A stretch of DNA of 64,000 nt from Skermania piniformis (GTDB lineage: Bacteria > Actinomycetota > Actinomycetes > Mycobacteriales > Mycobacteriaceae), in the NCBI RefSeq assembly GCF_019285775.1, contig NZ_CP079105.1, positions 2,294,001-2,358,000 of the forward strand. Direction: 5' to 3'. Made by a program: the position numbers and the translations under genes. Positions 47,435 to 56,634 of this stretch are shown piece after piece. The notes beneath the pieces are model-generated. The model saw nothing but the letters and a program-made list of their open reading frames with translations. It was not told the origin of the DNA and searched no databases. Numbering within the stretch: position 1 is the stretch's first letter; the number at the start of each line of letters is the position of its first letter.

Positions 47435-48778
47435 ATGGCGAATCCGGCCAGATCCGACGACTCCAACTCCAGCCGTGCTCGCCTGATCGCGGCCGGCCGG
47501 GCAGCGCTCGTCGACGCGAACGAAGCATTGCTGGTCAGTGGCTTGACGATCGATCAGGTGACCAAGCGCGCCCGCGTCTCCCCGCAGACCTTCCACAACA
47601 TCTATCCGGGCCGATCGAGCGCCCAGGTTCTCGGCGGGAAGGAAGCGTTCATCGCCGAGCTGCTCGGCTCGCTGCACGTCAACTCGATCGCCAACTGGCG
47701 CCCGGGGCTCGAAGAAGTGATCGCCGACCGGATGGCGGCGGCAAACGGCGATCCGCGCGAGGCGATTCGGGGAATCTGCCGATGGAACTTCGAGCACACT
47801 CTCCGCGATCCCGGCACCCAGCTCCGGTTCGTCGCTTGTGCTACCGCGCGGGACAACCCGCGTGCGGCCGCCTCGATCAACGCCGGATACAACGAACGAA
47901 AAGAGCTGACCAGCGAGGCCGTCACGCACCTACTCCGTTCGTGGGGCGCGAACCTGCGCCAACCGTTCACCGTGGACTTGCTGAGTCTCGCCTTGCGGGC
48001 GCTGCTGGAAGGCCTGGTGCTGCGGGCGCGATTCGATCCGGCTGCCGTCCCCCCGACCCTCTACGGCGATATCGTCCTGGGCATGATCGGCTCGGTGGTC
48101 GATGTCGAAGGCCGGCACGAGCATGTCGACGATGCCATGGAACCGGTTGCCACGGCCGCCATGAGGCATTTCGTCGACGAACAGCCGATTCCCGACGACC
48201 CGGAACAGGTGATCATCGACGCCGCGCGCCTCGAGTTCGCCGGACGCGGCTACTTCCGTACCGAACGAAGCCATATCGCAGTTCGCGCCGGGATCGATCC
48301 GGATACCTTGCGCCGGCTCTTCCCGACCAATGTCGACATCGTGGTTGCCGCGCTCACCCCGGCATTCGAGAGTCTGCGCAAGCGGGTATCCACCGGCGTC
48401 CGGCTGCAACAGCCCGCCACTCAGATCCTCAACCAGTACGGCCGCCGACTGGCCGAGCTGATCATCTCCGAACGGCCGTTCTTCGACGCGATGGCCCTCC
48501 TGATCGCCTTGCACACCGCGCAGGGCCAGGTCGACACCACCCGCATCCGCGACGAGTTGAACTTTTCCAGTTTGATCAGCGAGGTGATCGCGGCGGAGCA
48601 GAAACGCGGAAAGATCATCGATACGGTGCCCGCCGGCGAGATCGCCGCCACCTACACCAACAACGTCCTGTTCCGCGGCATGGCCCGACGCACCGAATCA
48701 GCCGACGAGATCGTCGCTACCGTCGACCGGATCGTGCTGCACGGCGCGCTGGTCACCGACCCCGCCGTGGTGAGCTGA
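47435..48778 (+). CDS. Regulator with two TetR-like units in one chain
   Basis: 447 residues, about twice the length of a normal TetR protein. The first unit begins RARLIAAGRAAL, with its turn-helix VTKRARVSPQTFHNIYPG. The second begins near residue 250 with IIDAARLEFAGRGYFRTER and IAVRAGIDPDTLRRLFP. Each is followed by a helical segment like a ligand domain. A single chain could act as an intramolecular dimer. It is divergent from nothing and converges with the HxlR gene, whose end overlaps its last 81 bases. Ligand unknown. Confidence 0.85.
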   Translation: MANPARSDDSNSSRARLIAAGRAALVDANEALLVSGLTIDQVTKRARVSPQTFHNIYPGRSSAQVLGGKEAFIAELLGSLHVNSIANWRPGLEEVIADRMAAANGDPREAIRGICRWNFEHTLRDPGTQLRFVACATARDNPRAAASINAGYNERKELTSEAVTHLLRSWGANLRQPFTVDLLSLALRALLEGLVLRARFDPAAVPPTLYGDIVLGMIGSVVDVEGRHEHVDDAMEPVATAAMRHFVDEQPIPDDPEQVIIDAARLEFAGRGYFRTERSHIAVRAGIDPDTLRRLFPTNVDIVVAALTPAFESLRKRVSTGVRLQQPATQILNQYGRRLAELIISERPFFDAMALLIALHTAQGQVDTTRIRDELNFSSLISEVIAAEQKRGKIIDTVPAGEIAATYTNNVLFRGMARRTESADEIVATVDRIVLHGALVTDPAVVS

Positions 48779-49408
48779 ACTACCGGCGAACAACGCGCGA
48801 ACCACCGATAGCTCACCCTCGATCTCGACGAGTCCGAGCGCACAGGCCTCGTCGAGGGATAAAGCGCCGGCCGCAAGACCGAGGACGACGGTCTGGTCGC
48901 CCCGGACCACGGCGTCGAGATCACGGCCGTCGTGGGGACCGACGGCGTAACCCGAGTCCGTCACCTGCAGTTGGAGCAGCGGACCACCGACCTGGAGGCC
49001 GACGGTCGCTGCCGAACGTGGGCGCCCGCGGCCGTCGAGCAGCGCAGGCACTGCCAGGGCCAACCATCCGGGACGGGTAGCCTCCCCGACCGCCGGACCG
49101 CTCCGCATCAACGGAACGGACCAGCGAATCAAGCCCTCGATCGGTTCCCGCAGTTGTCTCCCCCATGAGGTCAAGGCGTACTCGACCACGCTGCCCGTGC
49201 CGGCCAACCGCCGCTCGACCACGCCGGCAGCCTCCAGGTCACGAAGTCGATCCGCCAGCAGATTGGTTGCGATACCGGGCAGTCCGTCGATCAGGTCGCG
49301 ATACCGCACCGGAGAGATCAGCAGTTCTCGAACGATCAGCAGGTTCCACCTGTCGCCGACGAGCTCGAGCGCGCGCGCGAGCCCGCAGTACTGGCCGTAG
49401 CTGCGCAT
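48698..49408 (-). CDS. HxlR-family winged-helix regulator with extra C-terminal domain
   Basis: 236 residues from ATG at 49408, preceded by AAGGAGGG. The N-terminal HxlR domain (1-95) has YCGLARALELVGDRWNLLIVR, with the usual single Cys, SPVRYRDLIDGLPGIATNLL and LRDLEAAGVVER. The C-terminal half (about 110-236) is a predicted ligand-binding extension found in actinobacterial members. It is divergent from the dehalogenase-like gene with a palindrome between them, so it probably controls that gene. The last 81 bases are antisense to the tandem TetR gene. Confidence 0.87.
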   Translation of the reverse strand: MRSYGQYCGLARALELVGDRWNLLIVRELLISPVRYRDLIDGLPGIATNLLADRLRDLEAAGVVERRLAGTGSVVEYALTSWGRQLREPIEGLIRWSVPLMRSGPAVGEATRPGWLALAVPALLDGRGRPRSAATVGLQVGGPLLQLQVTDSGYAVGPHDGRDLDAVVRGDQTVVLGLAAGALSLDEACALGLVEIEGELSVVRALFAGSSAHHGGVGDQRAVQHDPVDGSDDLVG

Positions 49409-49440
49409 CTCCCTCCTTACTTGAGAATTTAAAGCATGCG

Positions 49441-49451
49441 TGACAGTGTCA
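49441..49451. promoter_or_regulatory. Palindrome between hxlR and the dehalogenase-like gene
   Basis: TGACAGTGTCA has 5-base arms around one base. It sits 33 bases before the HxlR start and 27 bases before the hydrolase start, so it could act on both promoters. HxlR binding is inferred. Confidence 0.5.
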
Positions 49452-49477
49452 ATCATAACGAACCGGGAGGAGCCCTC

Positions 49478-50374
49478 ATGTCCGAGATCAGCACCACGAT
49501 GACCCGACCTGCATGGGTCGACGACCAGCTGTTTCCGTTCGAGAGTCGGTTCATCGACATCGACGGGCACGCCGTGCACTACCTCGACGAGGGCACGGGG
49601 CCCACCCTGCTGTTCCTACACGGCAATCCGACCTGGTCGTTCTTGTGGCGCGACGTGATTCGGCCGCTACGTGCGGATTTCCGCTGCGTTGCGCTGGATT
49701 ACCCCGGCTTCGGACTGTCCGCCGCCGCGCCCGGTTACCGATACTTCCCGGAGGAGCACGCCGAGGTGGTGACCGGGCTCGTCGACGCTCTCGGCCTGAC
49801 CGGCGTCACCCTGGTCGGACAGGACTGGGGCGGCGCGATCGGTCTGGCTGTCGCGGAACGACGGCCGGGCATCTTCGAGCGGCTGATCCTGGCCAACACC
49901 TGGGCCTGGCCGGTCGCCGGCGAGCTGCACTTCGAGGCCTTCTCCCGGATCATCGGTGGGCTCCCGATGCGATTTCTGATCCGACACCTGAACCTGCTGG
50001 TCGGTACCTTCCTTCCGATCGGTCACCGGCGGCGCAAGCTCACCTCGGTGGAGATGGACCACTATCGGCGCGCGTTGGACACCCCGGCACGGCGCCAGGC
50101 GTGCGCCGTACTGCCCGGCCGGGTGCTCGCCAGCCACGACTTCTTCGCCGAGCTCGAAGCCGGCCTGCCCGAGCTCGGGCACTTGCCGGCCTTGATCATC
50201 TGGGGCGACGCCGACATCGCCTTCCGCCGCCAGGAGCGCGAACGCCTGGAAGCGACCTTCCCCGACCATGAAACCGTCATCGTCGAAGGCGCCGGTACCT
50301 ACACCGAGTCCGACGCACCCGAGGAGTTCGTTGCTGCGATCCGCAACTGGCGCGCGATGAGCGGTACGCATTGA
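49478..50374 (+). CDS. Alpha/beta hydrolase resembling haloalkane dehalogenase, catalytic His replaced
   Basis: 298 residues from ATG at 49478 with GGGAGGAG upstream. It shows HGNPTWSFLWRDV (the Asn that helps hold the halide), the nucleophile Asp in GQDWGGAIGL, and YPGFGLS. The C-terminal segment reads VEGAGTYTESDAPEEF where relatives have GAGHFxxED, so the catalytic His is Thr. The acid residue region WGDADIAF is present. It may have lost hydrolase activity or use a different proton acceptor. Controlled probably by the divergent HxlR protein. Confidence 0.82.
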   Translation: MSEISTTMTRPAWVDDQLFPFESRFIDIDGHAVHYLDEGTGPTLLFLHGNPTWSFLWRDVIRPLRADFRCVALDYPGFGLSAAAPGYRYFPEEHAEVVTGLVDALGLTGVTLVGQDWGGAIGLAVAERRPGIFERLILANTWAWPVAGELHFEAFSRIIGGLPMRFLIRHLNLLVGTFLPIGHRRRKLTSVEMDHYRRALDTPARRQACAVLPGRVLASHDFFAELEAGLPELGHLPALIIWGDADIAFRRQERERLEATFPDHETVIVEGAGTYTESDAPEEFVAAIRNWRAMSGTH

Positions 50375-50405
50375 CCCGGCTCCGAGCGAGCGCGCCGCAG
50401 GGACG

Positions 50406-53171
50406 TCAAGAGCGAAGCACGGTCGAGTCGAGGACCGGCCACCCATGAGCCAGGAGCCGTGGTAGCGGCTCCGGCACCCCCAAGCCGAAACCCTGGGCGA
50501 AATCGACACCGATCCGGGCCAGGGTGTCCAGTTCGTCCGGGGAGTCCACGCATTCGGCGACGGTCTGCATTCCGAGCGCTCTGGCGACCTGGATGATCGC
50601 CGCCAGAATGTGTTGGTTGGCCGGACAGTCCCGCAGGTCCACGATCAACGACCCATCGATCTTGAGCAGATCGAGCGGCAGCTTCCTGAGGTAGCTGAAA
50701 CTTGCGAAACCCGAACCGAAGTCATCGAGCGCGCAGGAGCAGCCCAGCTCGTTGACAGCGCGCAAGAAGCGGCCGGCGGTGGAAAAATTCATCATCGCGG
50801 TCGTCTCGGTGACCTCGAACACGATCTTGCTTCGCTCGATTCCCGGCACCGACAGCGCATCGAGCAGGAAGTCGAGGAAGTCCGGACTCTGCACCGAGCA
50901 CGCCGACAGATTTACCGACACCATGCTGAGCTCGGCATACCGGTCCGGATGAGCGGCCAGGGACGAAACCAATTCCCGCACCACCCATCGGTCGACGACC
51001 TCGATGAGGCCGAACCGCTCGCACGCGGGGATGAACCGACCGGCGGGAACCACGTCGCCCTCGACTTGAGAACGGTCCGAACCGAATACGTTGACCAACC
51101 GCAGCAGTAGTTCGAGCCCGACCAGCTGCGGCGCGGCCGGATCGGTGCGTCGGATGGGTTGCCCGAACAGCTGCAGGCCGTCGTGATCGAGCGCCCACCG
51201 CACCCATTCGACCCAGCGCGCGTCGCTGATCGACGGCCCGGACCCAGGACCGCCGCTGACCGCCACCCGATCACGCCCGGCAGCCTTGGCCGCATAGCAA
51301 GCGGCTTCGGCATCGCGCAGCCCGGTTTCCGGATCCGGTGAGTCGTCGAGTGCCGCCACACCGACGCTGACCGAAATCCGGTGCACATTCTCACCCGAGC
51401 CGACCACCAGGTCACGAGCCGCCGCGCGCACCCGCTCGGCAAGGTCGAATGCAGCGGCAACCCCGCGCCCCGGCATGAGGATGGCAAAATCATCACCGTC
51501 CAACCGCGCCAGCACGTCCTCGGTCCCGATTGCGGCAGCGAGAAATCCCAGCAGCCGCCCCAGGATCGCATCGCCGACTTGGCGGCCGCTGATCTCATTG
51601 ATCAATCTCATGTGGTCGACGTCGACGAAGCACAGGCTCGTCGGTGCGCCGACGGGGATTGCCACGGCCAGCCACCGGTCCAGTTCACGGCGATCGATCA
51701 CCTCGGGCAACCGGGCCTCGACCACGCTCTCCCCGGCCCGTCGGGACGGCAGTCGGACCGGACCGACGTCCTGCGCCACGATCAGCATCACCGCCTCACC
51801 CGGCGCGGAGTCGAGCCGACGGACCGTGTGCCGCACGAGCCGCTGCCGGCCGGCCGCATCGACCATCGGCGCTTCCCAGACATCCACCTGGCCGGGTTCG
51901 GCGGCGACGAGCGCAGCCATCCGGCGCCAACGTTCCGGCCGGTCGGCAGTCGGATACAGGGACGTGATCGGCGCCTCACGCAGCGAGCCCGCATCGCGGC
52001 CGATCTGCTGTTCGGCGAATCGACTCGACTCGGCGATCGTGCCGTCGGCGCGAACCGCCAGCATCAGCAAGGAGCTTTCTTCGACGACCTCTCGAAGCAG
52101 ATGATCGCCGAGCGGATTGTTGCCGAACTGCCCCGCCGTCACCGTCGAGTTCGGCCGCATCGCCATCCGCTCCAGCGCAGCACCGGTCAGGTCGGTCAGC
52201 GCACGCAGGGCTTGTCGTGTATCCGGGCCGAGTTCGACCCGATTCGCGCACGCCGTGTCGAACAGTGCCGCGACCGCGCCCGACACCATCACCGGCATAC
52301 TCACGACGGCATGCATTCCCGCCTCGGCGAGCGCACGATGTTCGGGGTACGCGGGCTTGCCCCGCACGTCCTGCCACACCTTCATCTCCCGGTGTGCCAC
52401 GACGAACGACATCGCCGTGCCCGGTGCGGCAAGCCGTTCGGGCGGGGAGGTTACCGGGACCTTGTCGACCAGCACGATCACGTCGAAGTAGTCCGACCGA
52501 GGCAAGGCCACGCTGACCCGGTCGACGGGCATGATCGAGGCCAGTGCCCGGCCGACCGTCTCGTAGACCTCCTGCGGCGAGCCGGCGGTGGACAACGCCA
52601 GTCCGGTTCGACCGACCTCGCGCGTCTGCGTCTGCAGCCGCCGCTCCCGGGCCACCGCCTCCCGACCGCGGGACAACAGCCGAAATCTGCCTAGATTGAG
52701 CGACAGAATAGCCGCGACCTCGGTCAACCGCCCGACATCCTGCGCGGTAATGGTGTCGCCGTCACGCTTGGCATAGTTCAGACTGCCGATCACCCGGGCA
52801 CCGTCCCACAACGGCGCATTGATCAGCTCACGCATTCCGGCGTCGGCCAAGCTCACACCCTCGACCTCGAGCCGGTCGCGCGACGCGGTCCAGGTCTGCA
52901 CCTGACCGGTGTCGATCGCGCGGCCGACGCCGCTGTTGTCCAGCTTGACCCGAAAGCCGATCGGCCATCGCCCGCTCGGCCCGGCGCTGGCCAGGACCTC
53001 GGCGGAATTCGGATCGTCCTCGGCAATCAGCGCGATGCTGGCCCGCCCCGCGTCGGCCTGCTCGGCAAGCCAGTCGGCGATCAGCTGGAACAACTCCTGC
53101 TCGGACTCGGCGAGCAGCGCCCCCTGGACCAGACCGGCGAGGTCGGCATCACGATTACTGTCCCCACTCAT
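50406..53171 (-). CDS. GAF-(PAS)-GGDEF-EAL protein of cyclic di-GMP signalling
   Basis: 921 residues from ATG at 53171 with GGGAGG upstream. Two GAF-like domains (about 10-160 and 190-335), a PAS-like segment (about 360-460), a GGDEF domain (about 490-640) and an EAL domain (about 660-915). The synthase motif is DGDDF instead of GGDEF, so cyclase activity is doubtful; the lead-in RLDGDDFAIL is otherwise normal. In the EAL part ELLLR, VNLSA, DDFGSGFASFSYLRKL and KIDGSLI are well kept, but AECVD replaces AEGVE, so phosphodiesterase activity is possible but uncertain. No membrane segment; a cytoplasmic sensor. Confidence 0.92.
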   Translation of the reverse strand: MSGDSNRDADLAGLVQGALLAESEQELFQLIADWLAEQADAGRASIALIAEDDPNSAEVLASAGPSGRWPIGFRVKLDNSGVGRAIDTGQVQTWTASRDRLEVEGVSLADAGMRELINAPLWDGARVIGSLNYAKRDGDTITAQDVGRLTEVAAILSLNLGRFRLLSRGREAVARERRLQTQTREVGRTGLALSTAGSPQEVYETVGRALASIMPVDRVSVALPRSDYFDVIVLVDKVPVTSPPERLAAPGTAMSFVVAHREMKVWQDVRGKPAYPEHRALAEAGMHAVVSMPVMVSGAVAALFDTACANRVELGPDTRQALRALTDLTGAALERMAMRPNSTVTAGQFGNNPLGDHLLREVVEESSLLMLAVRADGTIAESSRFAEQQIGRDAGSLREAPITSLYPTADRPERWRRMAALVAAEPGQVDVWEAPMVDAAGRQRLVRHTVRRLDSAPGEAVMLIVAQDVGPVRLPSRRAGESVVEARLPEVIDRRELDRWLAVAIPVGAPTSLCFVDVDHMRLINEISGRQVGDAILGRLLGFLAAAIGTEDVLARLDGDDFAILMPGRGVAAAFDLAERVRAAARDLVVGSGENVHRISVSVGVAALDDSPDPETGLRDAEAACYAAKAAGRDRVAVSGGPGSGPSISDARWVEWVRWALDHDGLQLFGQPIRRTDPAAPQLVGLELLLRLVNVFGSDRSQVEGDVVPAGRFIPACERFGLIEVVDRWVVRELVSSLAAHPDRYAELSMVSVNLSACSVQSPDFLDFLLDALSVPGIERSKIVFEVTETTAMMNFSTAGRFLRAVNELGCSCALDDFGSGFASFSYLRKLPLDLLKIDGSLIVDLRDCPANQHILAAIIQVARALGMQTVAECVDSPDELDTLARIGVDFAQGFGLGVPEPLPRLLAHGWPVLDSTVLRS

Positions 53172-53356
53172 CGGACCTCCCACCCGTAAATCAGAACTTC
53201 AGCGGACCGCAGACCGGTTATTCGCCTTCGCTCGAACGTGACGCTACCCACCGAAGGACCTGCGTGATACGGAAAGCAGGCCCCGCGTACGTAACCGCGC
53301 AAACCGCAAGCAGAATTCGCCGTTGATCCACGAAGGTAGCTCGGCACCATGTCGAA

Positions 53357-53368
53357 ATGTCCTGACAT
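53357..53368. promoter_or_regulatory. Palindrome ATGTCCTGACAT upstream of the GGDEF/EAL gene
   Basis: Perfect 5-base arms around a 2-base centre, with the TGTC-NN-GACA core of the other sites but a different centre (CT) and no flanking match. It is 186 bases before the start. It could be a sixth member of that set or chance. Confidence 0.35.
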
Positions 53369-53572
53369 GAACCGTCGATGACGCAGAAAAAAATGCGAGA
53401 AAGCTGCCCCGAGTCGATTACCGGCGCTCGAAACAGTGCAGAGCAGGCAACACGCTTCCAGCAGAATCTGCTAAATCGGTAGCGCCCAGTTTACGCGGCG
53501 TCCGTCGCCTGCCGTGGACCGAACCGATTCGAGTGTCGCGGCGCACGACGTAAGCACCGTCGACGTGTCGGC

Positions 53573-53851
53573 CTACGACGCGTCCCGACCTGCCCTGACA
53601 GTCGTCGGAAGCGCCGGGGCCGCTCCCCGCGGAACCCGGGCCGCGATCATGATGCTGTCGGGTACACCGGAGCGCGGGGCATCCTGCATTCGTTGCAACC
53701 CGTGCGCGCCTCGCCCACTGCGCGCGTACGCCAGGATCTCGGCGAGCACCACGCCGAAGACGACGAAAACCAGGACGCTGGTGACGCGACGAACCACGGA
53801 CATGCCATCCATGATCACCCGCAACAGGGCGGGACTGCACGCTTCGCCCAA
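53573..53851 (-). CDS. Possible small membrane protein
   Basis: 92 residues with one clear hydrophobic segment, VTSVLVFVVFGVVLAEILAY (about 24-43), after a Met-rich start with alternative ATG codons. The rest is basic. It lies in an 820-base stretch (53172-53991) with no other convincing gene between the GGDEF/EAL gene and the 3HCDH pseudogene. No homologue recognised, so it may be a chance frame. Confidence 0.35.
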   Translation of the reverse strand: MGEACSPALLRVIMDGMSVVRRVTSVLVFVVFGVVLAEILAYARSGRGAHGLQRMQDAPRSGVPDSIMIAARVPRGAAPALPTTVRAGRDAS

Positions 53852-53991
53852 AATCTGGCCATAAACTCAGGCACAGGGCCGGTGCTGCCACGCTGTCGAC
53901 GACGGCACACGTGGTACGCGAACCCTGCCGTGCTCGATCGTCGCCGACACGATGGCGCGGACCGCCCGAGTTGGGTGTGATGTCATCGGCA

Positions 53992-54719
53992 TTACTCGGA
54001 ATCGGTCGGGCCGCGATCAGAATCGCGGTAGTCGTAGAACCCCGCACCGCTCTTGGCGCCGAGTTTGCCGTCGTCGGGGTAGCGGCGGAGCAACTCGCGC
54101 GGCCCGGTCGGCAAATGCGGGTTGTGTTGCGCGTAATGCCCTTCGATGTCGAGAACCACATCGCGTCGACATCACTCGGGTCGGCCACGCCTTCGGCGAC
54201 GACGGCGAGCGACTCGCGCTTGATCGCGGCCCACACCCGGTTGAAGATGAAGCCGGTACATTCACGCCTCGCAACAAATGGGTGAATATCGAACTCCGGC
54301 AACACTGTTTGCAACGTGTGGAGGACGTCCGGGTCGGTCTCACCGTCGGACATGAGGTCGGCGCCGTTTGCGGTGGGTGGCATGTAGAAGTGCAGGTTGC
54401 ACAGGCGCCCGCCTGCTTGACGTCGAGTCGCTCGGGCACCGATTCGATGGCAAGCCAGGCGTTCTCGAGTGCTTCTCGCACGTCGCCGACCGGTATGACG
54501 GTACCGACCATGCCCGAGCCACGCTCGGCGACGACACCGGGCAGCGTCTCGCCGACGTAGCGCACCGCGTCGTCGGCGGTCGCAGCGCTTCTGCTGTAGA
54601 GGCGAACCGTGCCACCCCGCGAGGCCAGCATCATCGCTATCCGGCGACCGAGCGTTCCTGCGCCGAACACGGCCACCGGGCGGTCGACGATGTCGGCAAA
54701 GGTATACGAAAAAGGCCAT
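53992..54719 (-). pseudogene. 3-hydroxyacyl-CoA dehydrogenase, broken by frameshifts and an internal deletion
   Basis: From ATG at 54719 (GAGGAGG upstream) an extra T in a T5 run puts YTFADIVDRPVAVFGAGTLG out of frame. The NAD domain runs to AIESVPERLDVKQ. Then about 35 residues are missing and the next part, LHFYMPPTANGADLM to GFIFNRVWAAIKRE and DVDAMW, is in another frame. A third frame gives LDIEGHYAQHNPHLPTG and GAKSGAGFYDY to the stop at 53992. At least three lesions make it non-functional. The family oxidises 3-hydroxyacyl-CoA in beta-oxidation or aromatic breakdown. Confidence 0.85.
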
Positions 54720-54875
54720 CGTGCCTCCTCGACAGGAATCGGTCGGCGGGCCGACTCAAGGCTATCGGATCATCGTTATTCGAGCCAAATATCTATTTTT
54801 TGGTGGAATTATGGCTACTGGCGTCGTACCCTGAGACGCACGCCACAGCAGCGATCTGGGCCCCCACCCGACACA
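54720..54875. other. AT-rich junction between two pseudogenes
   Basis: About 155 bases with ATATCTATTTTTTGG, clearly less GC-rich than the rest. It joins the 5' end of the 3HCDH pseudogene to the truncated monooxygenase. No gene seen. It may be the original promoter plus a deletion junction. Confidence 0.4.
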
Positions 54876-55858
54876 TGCCGACCACCATGACCGACCTCGG
54901 GTTCTTCTTCGACTGGCTGATCGTCGACGTCCTGCCTCCCGAGGATCGCGAATGGCACCCGGTCAACCTGCAGATCTGCGACCCCGCGCGGCCCACCACC
55001 GTCGTCTCCGGCGGTCCGGGCCGGCGCCGCTGGGAGTTCATGCGGATGCCCGACGAAACCATCGCCGACCTCAACACCGAAGACACCGCTTGGCGACTGC
55101 TCGAGCCGTGGCAGCTGACGCCGGAGAATTCGGAACTGGAACGGCACGCCGTCTACACCTTCCACGCCCGCTGGGCCGACGTACGGCGCTCCGGCCGGCT
55201 AGTTCTCGCCGGCGACGCCGCCCACCAGATGCCGCCGTTCGCCGGCCAGGGCATGTGCTCCGGAATCCGCGACGCGGCAAACCTGAGCTTCAAACTCGAC
55301 CTCGTCCTGCGCGGACTCGCCACCCCCGACCTGCTCGACACCTACGGACCCGAACGATCCGGACACATCCAGCACACGATCGGTCTCTCGATCGAACTGG
55401 GCAAGGTCATCTGCGTCACCGACCCGGCTGCCGTCGCCGGACGCGACGACTTCATGCTCGGACACGGCGGCGACCCCGACAAGGTCCTGCCGCCGATCCC
55501 GCCCGCCACCCTCACCGACGGGATGCTTTATCACCTACCGGACCGATCGCTCGCTCCCGGGTCCGGGCGGCTCGCCGCGCAAGGCCGCATCACCTACCGA
55601 GGCCGAACCGGCCTGCTCGACGACGTCCTCGGCACCGGCTTCGTCCTCGCGTCCACCGTCGACGCCCGGGCCTGCCTGACCGATGACCAGCTCACCTTCC
55701 TCGACGGAACCTACCTGCCGCACATGGCCGAGGTCGGCCACCTCTCAGCCCTGGTCCGGCCGGACCACTATCTCTTCGGCGTTGCGCAGCGCACCGACGA
55801 GGTCGGGGCCGTGGTCGACGCCCTGCGCGAGCAGCTCGGCCAGAGCGCAGTGGACTGA
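54876..55858 (+). pseudogene. FAD-dependent aromatic monooxygenase (MhpA-like) lacking its N-terminal third
   Basis: The homologous part begins about TDLGFFFDWLIVDVLPPEDR and continues with the GD motif GRLVLAGDAAHQMPPFAGQGM and the C-terminal thioredoxin-like domain to the stop at 55858. The first roughly 190 residues, containing the FAD-binding GxGxxG and DG motifs, are absent, so the product cannot bind FAD normally. The remaining frame is intact. An ATG at 54876 or 54888 could still start a fragment. Relatives hydroxylate 3-(3-hydroxyphenyl)propionate and similar phenols. Confidence 0.82.
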
Positions 55859-55881
55859 TCATCCCGACCTGAGAAACGCGG

Positions 55882-56595
55882 CTACGCCGAGGTGCGCTCT
55901 CGATCCGGGTAACCCAGCTGCTCGGCGTATTCGACAAGCGCGGCCGTCGTGCGCTCGATGTGCTGGGCGAGTGCCGCGGCGGCCCCGTCGGCATCTCGAG
56001 CCAAGGTGAGGTCGGCGATCGTCTGGTGCTCGGCCGCGGCGTCACGCCGCGTGTCGTGGGCCAGTTCCCGGGACCAGTGGATATAGAGATCGGAGCAGTC
56101 CCGCATGTTGTCCGCCACGGCGATCAATCGTGCGCTCCGGCCGCCGGCGAGCAACATGTGGTGGAAGCGTCGGTGCGCATCCGACCATTCGGCGGTGACA
56201 TGTCCGGTGTCGTGGGTGAACGGCGTCCGCTGCAGCAGATGATGGGCGGCGAGAACGCCGGACTCCCATGCGATATCACCATGAGCGATCGCTTCCCGCA
56301 GGGCTGTCGTCTCGATCAGGCGTCGCGCCGTCGTCAGGTCCGCCAGATCGTCGACCGATAGTTCCATGACCGCGAATCCGCGTTGCGGCATGGCCACGAT
56401 CAAACCTTGCTCCGCGAGCCGGGTCATCGCCTCGCGCAGGACGCTCGGGCTCACCTCGTAGCGACCGGCAATCTCGTTGATCCGCAACTTCGCGCCAGGC
56501 ATCAGGTCGCCGCACAGCAGCTCCTCCCGGAGCCGGGCGTAGACCTCTTCGGCGAGTGTGGTCTTAGGGACGCTGGTCGTAGCCCTCCTCGTCAT
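55882..56595 (-). CDS. GntR-family (FadR/FCD) transcriptional regulator
   Basis: 237 residues. The winged helix (about 10-75) has AEEVYARLREELLCGDLMPG, INEIAGRYEVSPSVLREAM and RLAEQGLIVAMPQRGF. The C-terminal FCD domain (about 85-220) is all-helical with the metal-ligand pattern DAHRRFH...H. These regulators sense organic acids. It is the only intact gene between two decayed oxidation genes and is divergent from the hydroxylase pseudogene, with two AGATCT palindromes between them. It was probably the local repressor. Confidence 0.92.
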   Translation of the reverse strand: MTRRATTSVPKTTLAEEVYARLREELLCGDLMPGAKLRINEIAGRYEVSPSVLREAMTRLAEQGLIVAMPQRGFAVMELSVDDLADLTTARRLIETTALREAIAHGDIAWESGVLAAHHLLQRTPFTHDTGHVTAEWSDAHRRFHHMLLAGGRSARLIAVADNMRDCSDLYIHWSRELAHDTRRDAAAEHQTIADLTLARDADGAAAALAQHIERTTAALVEYAEQLGYPDRERTSA

Positions 56596-56609
56596 AGCCG
56601 CAGTGTAAA

Positions 56610-56634
56610 GCAGATCTGCGCGTTCGAAGATCTT
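56610..56634. promoter_or_regulatory. Paired AGATCT palindromes in the gntR/hydroxylase promoter region
   Basis: GCAGATCTGC (56610-56619) and AAGATCTT (56627-56634) are perfect palindromes with centres 16 bases apart, placed 15-40 bases before the gntR start. They are good candidates for GntR binding and autoregulation, inferred from position only. Confidence 0.5.

Noticed and set aside
53357-53368. Sixth member of the TGTC-NN-GACA set
   Set aside because: Only the ten-base core fits; the centre and flanks differ and the distance to the gene is larger. Kept as a low-confidence site but not counted in the regulon.
53418-53990. Continuation of the minus-strand frame as a gene downstream of the 3HCDH pseudogene
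   Set aside because: The 3HCDH stop is at 53992 in the correct frame; the remaining sequence is Arg/Ser-rich without motifs.
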